From the NCBI RefSeq assembly GCF_001411555.2, contig NC_049909.1, positions 1,612,001 through 1,676,000 of the forward strand: a DNA stretch of 64,000 bases. Direction: 5' to 3'. The notes beneath the pieces were generated by a model that was not told the origin of the DNA, searched no databases, and saw only the letters and a list, made by a program, of their open reading frames with translations. This DNA comes from Juglans regia (lineage: Eukaryota; Streptophyta; Magnoliopsida; Fagales; Juglandaceae). Numbering within the stretch: position 1 is the first letter of the stretch; each line of letters begins with the position of its first letter. Positions 55,419 to 64,000 of this stretch are shown piece after piece. Position numbers and translations under genes: made by a program.

Positions 55419-56603
55419 ATGAAGCCCAAAATTTTGTGTTGGAATGTTAGGGGGCTGAACGAGTTTAATAAACATCTGTGAATAAGAGCTTTATTAAGGC
55501 AATGGAAAGTGGACATCATTTGCCTGCAGGAAACAAAGTTGAAGCTTATTACTAGAAGAATTATTAGGAGCTTATGGAGTTGTCAATATGTAGGCTAGAC
55601 ATATTTACCTTCGAAAGGGGCCTCGGGTGGAATTTTGATTATGTGGAATAAGAGGGTGGTGGAGAATAGTGATGAGTTTGTGGGAGAATACTCGGTGGAG
55701 TGTTCTTTTAAAAATGTTGAAGATGATTTTTTATGGGCGTTTATTGGGGTATATGGTCCTAATTTGGACAGTGAGAGGAGGTTGCTTTAGGATGAGCTTG
55801 CTGGCCTATGTTCTTGGTGGGAGGTCCCATGGTGTATAGGTGGGAATTTTAATGTGACAAGATTTTCTAGGGAAAGATCAGGGGAGGGACGACAAAATCA
55901 AGCTATGGTGGATTTTGCGGATTTCATTTTTGAGGTAGGTCTTATGGACTTACTGTTAATGGGAGGTGATTACACTTGGTCTAATAATCAAACCTGGTCA
56001 AGACTGGACAAATTTCTCATTTCTACCTCGTGGGAGACACAATACCCAGATGTAAGTCAGACTAGGCTTCCAAGGATATGCTCTTATCACTTCCCTGTTA
56101 TGTTAGACTGCGGTGGTATTCAAGGGGGTAGAAGGCCGTTCAAGTTTGAGAATATGTGGTTAAAGTTGAATGACTTTGTGGATTTGGTCAAGCAATGGTG
56201 GAATTCATACCTTCTTGAGCGCAATCCGAGTTATGTATTGGCTGAAAAGTTGAAAGCCTTGAAGAAGGACTTGAAGACTTGGAATGAACAGGTAGTTGGT
56301 GACGTAACCTTACAGAAGAAGAGTTTGTTTCAAGAGTTACAAGGCTTGAAGGGTGTAGGGGAAGAAAATAATAGAAAATGTCAAGTAGTTTCTGAATTAG
56401 AAAGATTAACCCTAATGGAGGAGATTTCGTGGAGATAAAAGTCAAGGGCTTTGTGGCTTCAGGAGGGGGATAAAAGCACAAAGTTTTTTCATCGCATTGC
56501 CAATGCACATAGGAGGTTTAACTCCATTGAGTCCTTGAACATAGATGGAGATGTATTTCAAATCAGGTTGAGATAAAGGAGCATGTGGTAGGGCATTTTG
56601 AAC
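55419..56603 (+). pseudogene. LINE ORF2 5' part: AP-endonuclease domain, broken
   Basis: It starts at 55419 with MKPKILCWNVRGLNEFNKHL, immediately followed by a stop. It continues with IICLQETKL, GGILIMWNKRVV, WCIGGNFNVTRF and, in 55854-56438, LLMGGDYTWSNNQTWSRLDK. This is the Exo_endo_phos fold of L1-type LINEs. The usual catalytic SDH near the end reads SYH here (CSYHFPVML), and four or more stops interrupt the frame. After the domain the ORF2 linker runs to 56603, where the gypsy element is inserted. Confidence 0.85.
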
Positions 56604-56608
56604 ATTTG

Positions 56609-56873
56609 TGATGTAGGATAGAAGTGAGAAGGAGGAGTAGAAACAGAGTAATAGGAAATAGAGAAGAGAAATGAACTAGAAGAGAAGAGAGGAAGAAGAA
56701 GAAAGCGAAGAGGGACTGGAAGGAGGAGGCTAGCGCTCAACTCTGCATTAAAAAATAACTACTTCCCAATATTCCTTCAGATGTTTTTAAGTAGTAGGGC
56801 AATACAAACCCTAAATAAAATAGACAAGACATTAATAAAATAAATAAAACATTAATAGGAGATGTCCTCATCA
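56609..56873 (-). repeat. 3' LTR of the gypsy element
   Basis: It is 265 bp and purine-rich on the + strand (GAAGAGAAGAGAGGAAGAAG). Confidence 0.93.
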
Positions 56874-56929
56874 ACTCTCCCGGGGTGGAAAAGCTTGACT
56901 CTGTTGAGTTGAAGCGTCACACTAAGGCT

Positions 56930-57476
56930 TCAATCAATCACCCAACCATAAGCTAAGTGGTTGAGCACGCTTCTTCTGACGGCCATAAGCACGTGTGAGT
57001 GGAGGTCTGAATCTGGTGTCCCTACCCACTTCTCTAGAACAGGTGGCTGGTGACCCGGGCAAAGGAAGATCATGCTGGCTCCGATAAAGCTCCAACAAAT
57101 CTGGATCAAGCTGCTGGAGTGTCTCTCTGGGAATCCATGTACAATCAGAATCTGGTCGATCGACCCAACGAACAAGGAAACACTGAACCTCTCCATCATT
57201 GGTCAACACAATCTGTTCATCTAGAATAGTATCAATTTTATCTTTGTGTGCTGTGATAGATGGTAGTCGATTAGGAGTGACAAAAGGTTCAGGGTCAGGG
57301 TTCACAGATGGAGGCAGAAAAGGATCACTGGAGGGATTGAAATGGCCTTTGTAAGCAACTAAGTCCTCAACATTGAAAGTAGAGTGGTAACCAAAATGTG
57401 ATTGAAGATCAATAATATATGCATTTGGACCAACACGCTTTAAAATTTTAAAAGGACCAGCACTACGTGCTTGCAA
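56930..57476 (-). pseudogene. Gypsy integrase C-terminus and chromodomain
   Basis: The minus-strand frame 57476-56934 begins MQARSAGPFKILKRVGPNAY (the GPF/Y-like module). It then has a chromodomain-like segment: DKIDTILDEQIVLTNDGEVQ, FLVRWVDRPDSDCTWIPRE and QQLDPDLLELY. The chromodomain is thought to guide integration to particular chromatin marks. It is separated from the upstream integrase by a frameshift at about 57450-57476. Confidence 0.85.
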
Positions 57477-58515
57477 TTTGGAAGTGGATCCAGGTGGACG
57501 CCGTTCCGGTCTAATTCAACATAATCCCCAACTTTAAATTCAACATGTCGTTTATGCAAATCAGCTCGCAGTTTATATGATGCATTACTGGCCTCAAGTT
57601 GTTTATTGATCTCAATATGCAAGTCATGAAGATGTTGAACAAAAGCCTCAGCTGACACAGATACATGAGCATGAGGAGACATGGGAATAAGGTCTAAAGG
57701 CTTCCTAGGTTTGTAGCCATGAACAACTTCAAAGGGACTCATACCTATAGACCAATTCACCGAACTGTTATATGCAATCTGAGCTGTAGGGAGGATCAAA
57801 TCCCAATTCCTAAGATTCTCCTGGACCAGACATCTTAATAAGTTGCCAAGACTGCGGTTAACAACTTCAGTTTGACCATTTGTCTGGGGGTGGTAAGCAG
57901 TGGAGAATTTCAATTTAGTGCCAACCATATGCCATAGGGTTCTCCAAAAATGACTTGTGAAACGAACATCCCTATCTGAAACAATAGTCTTAGAAAGACC
58001 ATACAATTTGACAATCTCGTTAAGTACAACCTAGCGACCTTAGACGCATCTGAAGTTTTGCTACAAGGGATAAAGTGAGCCATTTTCTAGAAACGGTCCA
58101 CTACAACAAAAATAGAATCATACTTCTTCAGAGTGCATGGAAGTCCCAACACAAAATCCATACTAACGTCTTGCCAAGGACAATTAGGGACAGGAAGGGG
58201 TGTGTAGAGACTAGTATTTTGTCTCTTTTGTTTGGCTAATTGACAAGTGTTACAGGTGCTAACTATCTTAGCCACATCTCTCTTCAAGCTAGGCCAATAG
58301 AATTGACGTTCAATCTCTTCTATGGTCTTATCACGTCCAAAATGTCCAACCAAGCCTCCGGCATGAACTTCCCAAACTATAAAATCTCTAACTGAAGTCC
58401 GAGGGATGCACAACTTATTGGTTTTAAAAAGATAACCATCCTCCAAATGGAAACCATCAGTGGTATCCGACTGCCCGCTTTGCAAAGCGAGAAAAGTATC
58501 CCTAAAATAGGACAA
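57440..58515 (-). pseudogene. Gypsy integrase, broken
   Basis: Frame 58515-58087 has the HHCC finger (HAGGLVGHFGRDK, then CNTCQLAKQ) and DVSMDFVLGLP with the first Asp. Frame 58006-57440 has SDRDVRFTSHFW and PQTNGQTEVVNRSLGNLLR with the second Asp and the Glu. All three catalytic acids are present. A stop near 58020-58086 splits the core. Confidence 0.87.
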
Positions 58516-58950
58516 GACTCATACTCTTCCTTAAGTCTTTCAAAACCTATGACCTTGACATTCATGATAGACAAAAGGGAGATACAGCAGCTCAAGGCAT
58601 CAGCTGCTTGGTTCTCAACGCCCTTCCTATGTTTTAAAGCAAAAGAATAAGCTTGCAAATATTCAACCCATCGGCCATGCCTAGAATTCAATTTTTTCTG
58701 GAAATTGAGGTAGCGGAGGGCCTCATGGTCTGAATAAAGAACAAACTCCTGAGGTAGCAAATAATGGCGCCAATAGCGCAAAGCTTGCACAACCGCGTAC
58801 AGTTCCTTATCATAGGTAGAGTACCGTTGTTTGGCATCATTTAACTTCTCACTGAAATAAGCAACAGGGTGGCGTTCCTGGCTAAGAACTCCACCTATTC
58901 CTACCCTTGAAGCATCACACTCGACCTCAAAAACTTTGGAGAAATCAGGA
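58377..58950 (-). pseudogene. Gypsy RNase H region
   Basis: 58790-58377 has QALRYWRHYLLPQEFVLYSD, HEALRYLNFQKKLNSRHGRW and KHRKGVENQAADALS, the RT_RNaseH domain end. It continues upstream (DAS/GVLSQ-like text at about 58880) across a stop. Confidence 0.82.
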
Positions 58951-59165
58951 AGTCACATGACAGGAGCTTCCGTCATTCGTTTCTTGACTAACTTAAAAGC
59001 CTTAGCCGCTTCCGATGTCCACTGAAATTCTCCCCTCTTCATGCACTCCGTGATAGGAGCCATGAGTGTGCTAAACCCCTTAATAAAACGACGATAAAAT
59101 GTAGCCAGACCATGAAAACTCCTGACATCATGTATAGTCTTGGGCTCAGGCCAACCAACAATGGC

Positions 59166-59807
59166 CTAAATCTTTGTGGAGTCAGCAGATACTCCAGTAG
59201 AAGACACAATGAATCCTAGGAAGACAACCCGATCGGTGAAGAAAGAGCATTTCTTCACATTAGCATACAGATTTGTTTCACGAAGAGTGGAACAAACCTG
59301 TGTGAGATGATCTAGATGTTGTTCCTTAGTCCTACTGTAAACGAGAATGTCATCAAAGTAGACGACGAGGAACTTACCCATGAAAGGCCGAAGAGCTTGT
59401 GTCATCACTCTCATAAAAGTACTTAGGGCATTGGTTAGTCCAAAAGGCATGACCAACCACTCATAAAGGTCGTCCTTCGTCTTGAAGGCAGTCTTCCACT
59501 CATCACCCTGGCGAATCCTAATTTGGTGATACCCACTCTTTAAATCAATCTTCGAAAATATTGTGGCACCAACCATCATATCCAACATATCATCAAGCCT
59601 AGGGATGGGAAATCGATATTTCACTGTGATCCTATTAATGGCACGACTATCTATGCACATCCTCCAAGAACCATCTTTCTTAGAAGTCAAAAGGGCAGGA
59701 ACTGCACAAGGACTTAAACTCTCACGGATAAAACCTTTGTAAAGAAGTTTACCCACTTGTCTTTGGAGCTCAGCATGCTCAATGGGATTCATCCTATAAT
59801 GAGGCAA
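59166..59807 (-). pseudogene. Gypsy reverse transcriptase
   Basis: Frame 59807-59166 (213 residues) has [54 protein letters not shown] and the catalytic [11 protein letters not shown] box. It ends with [13 protein letters not shown]. The domain is nearly intact. Stops just after it (about 59165) and upstream break the polyprotein. Confidence 0.9.
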
Positions 59808-59909
59808 GTTTGGAAGGGACGCTCCTAGGACAAGATCTATGGCATGTTGAATATCTCGTAGAGGAGGTAGGTGGTCAGGGAGGTCTTTAGGGAAGACATC
59901 CCGAAACTC

Positions 59910-61746
59910 CTAAAAAAATGATTGGGCCTCATCAGGGGCCACTATTGGATATGCCAATGGAACCTCCATAACAACCACAGCAAACACAACAGAAGCACTC
60001 ACGAGTGCACGCTCAAACTCTGTAGAGTTAATGATATTTAACCCTTTTCGTTCCACAATTTTCTTTGTTTGTTGTGAACCAACAGGCTTTGGAGGTAAAG
60101 AGTTAAGATGAATCTTCTTTCCATTAAACACAAAGGAACATGAATTGGATCGACCATGGATGGTCACATCTAAGTCGAATAACCAAGGCCTGCCAAGAAT
60201 GACATGACCGACATCCATAGGAATGACGTGACACCATATACGATCCTTATATTCTAAGAACTGGATAGGCACCAGACAACGCTCTTTCACAGCTATGGAA
60301 GAGGTATCAACCCAAGAAACACTATACGGCTGAGGGTGAGGCACTGGTTGTAATCCAAGACGGGACACAGTAGCCACAGAAACCGCATTAATGCAACGCC
60401 CACTATCCACAATGATTTTACAATCCTTACCATTGATTTTGATATAAGTATGAAAGATGGCATGACGGCGCCAATCATCAGCACCTTTTGGTTGGGTAAG
60501 GGTGCAACGTACAACACTTAATCTGGGTGTGTCGGGAGCATGAGGTATAGAACTTAAATCCACAGGAAAGGTTCGGATACAACCTAAGAAGGTATCCTCA
60601 TCATCACCTAAATCACCAAACTCCTCAAGCTTAGGCTCATAGACTTGATCTTCTAACGGTTCATCAACTATACCCTCATGTTCCTCAATGACTAAGGTTC
60701 GACTAGGACAATTGGAAGAAATGTGGCCAAAACCCTTACATTTGAAGCACTGCAAGCGGGAGGAAGTCCTTGGAATTTCAGGACCTTTACCCTTATTTTC
60801 CCATGCGAGAGAAACATTAGATGGTGGAGGTCCTAAGAGAGACTTAGGGGAAAGGGTGGGCGCTGGGGTGATGGAAGGGCGGTTGTCACCACGCCTTCCA
60901 TACGGAGTCCTCATAACCGACTCATAGTCTCGAACTAAAGAGTAAGCATGGTCAAGTGTAGCGACACCCCGAAGGACGAGCTCTCGCCTAAGATCATCTT
61001 TTAAGCCTTGTCTAAACCTACTCAAAGTCATGGCCTCATCCTCAACAATATGACATCTCATTCGGAATTCATCAAATTGAGTGATACTCAGTCACTGGCC
61101 GATTGCCCTGTGTAAAGGCATTCCATTGGTCCAGCAAATTACTCCTGTAAGATTGGGGTAGGTATTTCTCTTGAAGACGACGTTTCATTTCTTCCCAACT
61201 CCCAACAGGAGGCGCGCCTCTCAAGGAGATCCTCTACACTTTCCCAAAAGAGTTGGGCAGTGCCAGTTAGTTTCAGGCTAGCAAATTGAACTCTTCGATC
61301 CTTAGGGACTCTATACCAGGTAAAGAAACGATCCATATCCCTAATCCATTGAGTAAAAAATCGAGGATCTAGGCAACCATCAAAAGTAGGGGCCTCTAGC
61401 TTAATGTTTCTGAATAAACGCTCTTCATGGCGAGTAAGGAACTGAGTACCTTGGCGGTAATGGTCTCGTTCTCGCTCACGATCATAATCCCTACCCCCAC
61501 GATCATGTCTGACATGTTGTTGATCACCTCGTCGACAACGATAGCGTCTATTTTGGGACACTTCAGAGTTGTCAGACGAATGAGGGAGTTCCTCAAAATT
61601 GTTCAACCTAGCAGCTAGGTCCCTGTTCTCCTCACGAGTAGCAGTCATCTCAGTTTGGACAGCCACTAATTGAGTTTGTACATGTTGCTGGTTATTGGCT
61701 AGCTAAGCTAATTGTCGAGTGAGGGCATCAAATTGGGAAGGATCCA
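59910..61746 (-). pseudogene. Gypsy gag and protease, broken
   Basis: Gag starts with ATG at 61746 (MDPSQFDALTRQL), meets a stop within 20 codons, and continues in 61666-61139 with EAPTFDGCLDPRFFTQWIRD, the retrotrans_gag fold. 61061-59910 has the C-terminal gag helices, one zinc knuckle CFKCKGFGHISSNC and an aspartic protease around KIIVDSGRCINAVSV (canonical DSG) ending with GHVILGRPWL. Confidence 0.87.
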
Positions 61747-61749
61747 TGG

Positions 61750-61891
61750 TAAAGGTACTGGAACTAAAGGTGACAAGACGACCACTACGCAACTGCATGC
61801 AATGCAACACCCGCTAAATGAAGTGCAATGGAGAGATCAATAAACAATAAATGCAAGCAATGAAAAATATCAACTAAGCCAAATAATAATG

Positions 61892-61926
<35 letters not shown>

Positions 61927-62727
61927 GATTAAGTAAATCCAAAATACGGCAAACAAATAATGCTAATGTTTAAAATAACAAAGCAATGGTCAAATGCCAA
62001 TCAAACAAATCCAATCACATAGCAATGCTGATATTTTTGTTTTAAGAAATTTTTTTTTTTTTTTTGGAAAGACAATCAATGCAAAAATGAGAATAAAGCT
62101 TCAGGCTATGGAAGTGAGAATGGGAACATAAGAAGTAGGAAGTAAAACAAAATCCAAGTGTTGAATAAATCTGGCCGTAGCAAATGCGGGTTTGGCTAAA
62201 TTCACTATGGTAATAGCAACACAGAGAAACAATTAATATATTTTCAAAACAAACCGATAGTGTAAAACCAAAGAAAGAGATAGTAAAACTCCCTTTGCTC
62301 GTTGAGAACTGTGCACAATCGTTGAAAAGTCATGCGAAAGGACAAGCCACCCCGCTCCCTTTCTTTCTTTCTTTTTATTTCGGCTATTTCTGCGCTGGAA
62401 GTCGCGCGAGAGGAGAAACTGAGGGAGAGATAGACGTCTGGTGGAGGGAGAAGAATCGGAGCTGAGATGTCGTGTTTCCGGCGTCGTCTACCTCAAGTCT
62501 AGTGGTTTCGGCAAAGTCTGTATTGTTTTATTGGGATAGTCTGCTCAGGAGGTGCGGCGATTTTACTTGGTTGTGTTTTGGCTTGGAACGAAGGGAACTC
62601 AGGTGGGTGGGTTGGTTTTCGGCTCTGGTTTTCGGAGGAAGGAGATGAAACGAATAGTGCTGGATGTTTTGTCAGCGTGGTTCGGTATTGTTTGAGAAAA
62701 CAATAGAACCGGCTCTTGATACCAATA
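61750..62727 (-). other. Gypsy 5' leader between gag and 5' LTR
   Basis: There is a T/A-homopolymer pair at 61897-61923 and 62040-62065. The primer site TGGTATCAAGAGCCGG (minus) lies near 62724-62709. No coding. Confidence 0.7.
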
Positions 62728-63072
62728 TGATGTAGGATAGAAGTGAGGAGGAGGAGTAGAAACAGAGTAATAGGAAATAGAGAAGAGAAATGAACTAGAA
62801 GAGAAGAGAGGAAGAAGAAGAAGAAGAAAGCGAAGAGGGACTAGAAGGAGGCGGCTAGCGCTCAACTCTGCATTCAAAAATAACTACTTCCCAATATTCC
62901 TTCAGATGTCTTTAAGTAGTAGGGCAATACAAACTCTAAATAAAATAGACAAGACATTAATAAAATAACAAAATAGAAAATGTCTTTAAGTAGTAGGGCA
63001 ATACAAACCCTAAATAAAATAGACAAGACATTAATAAAATAAATAAAACATTAATAGGAGATATCCTCATCA
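62728..63072 (-). repeat. 5' LTR of the gypsy element, with a 74 bp internal duplication
   Basis: It is 345 bp versus 265 bp for its partner. The excess is mainly a tandem copy beginning ATGTCTTTAAGTAGTAGGGC at 62906 and 62980. The rest is a GAAGAA length change near 62820. Confidence 0.92.
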
Positions 63073-63077
63073 ATTTG

Positions 63078-64000
63078 TTATCGGAACCTCATGCATGGAG
63101 GCCTACGGTAGATGGCCTAGCTTTTGAAATAGTATGGCTTGGGCGGAGAGACCATTTGAAGAGGAAGAGGTACAAGAAATAATCAGGAAAATGAATAAAG
63201 ATAAAACTCCAGGCCCGGATGGATTCACTATGGCCTTTTTTAAGACTTGTTGGGAGGTGGTGCAAGGGGAAGTAATGCTGTATTTTCAAGAATTCTTCAC
63301 TTATGGCAGATTTGAGAAAAGCTTAAATGCTACTTTTATTGCACTAGTCTCTAAAAAGGTCAGTGCAAGAGAGGTACAAGATTTCAGGCCGATTAGTCTT
63401 GTGGGCAGTGTGTATAAAATACTTGCCAAAGTTCTTGCTAATAGGATAAGCACGGTCATGGAGAAGATTATCTCTAAGTCTCAAAATGTCTTTGTGAGGG
63501 GGAGGCAAGTTCTTATAGCTAATGAATGTTTGGATAGCAGGTTCAAGTCAGGAGCTCCAGGTATTTTATGCAAACTCGATATGGAGAAGGCATATGATCA
63601 TGTTAACTGGGATTTTCTGATGTATATGTTGAGGAGATGTGGGTTTGGAAAAAAATGGATGAAGTGGATGAGGCATTGTGTGTCAACGGTCCGCTTCTCA
63701 GTTTTGGTAAATGGTGATCCCATGGGCTTCTTTAATAGCTCGCGGGGTCTACGACAAAGTGACCCACTATCACCCCTTTTATTTTTCCTAATAATGGAGA
63801 CTCTAAGTTGAATGGTGTTGGCGGCAGTAGAAGGAGGATTTTTTTTCAGGTTTCTCGGTAGGAGATATCCACGACTCCACCATTATTTCTCACATTTTGT
63901 TTGCAGATGACACTTTGCTTTTTTGTGAGGCAAATGCAGGGCATATCCAATCTTTGAAGGCCATTTTACTCTGTTTTAAAGCGATATCCGGGTTAAAGGT
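63078..64000 (+). pseudogene. LINE ORF2 continuation: reverse transcriptase domain (runs off window)
   Basis: This is the continuation of the LINE interrupted at 56603. With one ATTTG copy removed, the frame reads straight across (EHL then LSEPHAWRP). The 63134-63811 frame has [56 protein letters not shown] and [13 protein letters not shown]. After a stop, another frame at about 63896 has ILFADDTLLFC, the catalytic FADD box. It is a well-preserved but shifted RVT_1 domain of an L1-type LINE. Confidence 0.9.

Larger units (their letters stand above)
56609..63072 (-). mobile_element. Ty3/gypsy chromovirus-type retrotransposon inserted in the LINE
   Basis: LTRs at 56609-56873 (3') and 62728-63072 (5') both start TGATGTAGGATAGAAG and end CCTCATCA on the + strand. 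Perfect ATTTG duplications lie at 56604-56608 and 63073-63077. The minus-strand primer site TGGTATCAAGAGCC lies next to the 62728 LTR, and a purine tract (CCGGGAGAG) lies next to the 56873 boundary. Coding order is gag, protease, RT, RNase H, integrase, chromodomain. The length is 6.46 kb. All frames are broken by a few stops, fewer than in the two copia elements, so it is likely younger. The chromodomain places it among plant chromoviruses. Confidence 0.95.

Noticed and set aside
1..64000. CRISPR array, prokaryotic operons, tRNA or rRNA genes
   Set aside because: The tandem arrays lack a conserved-repeat/unique-spacer pattern. No cloverleaf with A/B boxes or rRNA text was noticed, and the gene structures are eukaryotic.

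Overview
This is a repeat-rich stretch of a eudicot nuclear genome. Evidence for this is GT-AG spliced genes, Ty1/copia and Ty3/gypsy retrotransposons primed by initiator tRNA-Met, L1-type LINE fragments, hAT and CACTA ends, and several MITE families. The (TCATC)n-rich MITE and the LINE family suggest a woody rosid, perhaps walnut/hickory (Juglandaceae). That placement is inference from repeat style only.

Three host genes can be supported. (1) A membrane-anchored ubiquitin-fold protein (MUB), + strand, three exons within 13431-16307, 118 residues ending in a CSIL prenylation box. (2) A TPD1-like secreted cysteine-rich ligand, - strand, three exons within 24199-21911, 187 residues. No single ORF shows it; it appears only when the splice phases are joined. 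(3) The last four exons of a coiled-coil protein, - strand, 53271-52363. Its 5' part is not in the window.

The rest is mobile DNA. 1-2995 is the 3' part of a long gypsy-type LTR with internal tandem repeats. 3593-8105 is a probable 4.5 kb solo LTR carrying a MITE. 8410-10440 holds a LINE RNase H fragment and a decayed hAT transposase. 11340-12256 is a ~36 bp minisatellite. A LINE fragment lies antisense in MUB intron 2. 20250-20980 is a CACTA terminus. 21092-21410 is a copia LTR, primer site and gag start. 28019-33470 is a copia element (- strand) inserted in a MITE. 39426-44743 is a second copia element (+ strand) with a perfect TAGAG duplication. 45545-50631 is a non-coding large retrotransposon derivative full of tandem arrays. 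50768-51792 is a non-autonomous hAT element. From 53700 to the end, L1-type LINE sequence is interrupted at 56609-63072 by a chromodomain gypsy element with a perfect ATTTG duplication.

All retroelement reading frames seen are broken by stops or frameshifts, so none looks autonomous. I found no tRNA, rRNA, CRISPR array or prokaryotic-style operon, and nothing I would call a new biochemical system. The most unusual items are the TE-loaded TPD1-like gene, the array element whose units repeat a 5' splice-site-like GGTAAGT, the inverted LINE arrangement, and the minisatellite with a higher-order period.
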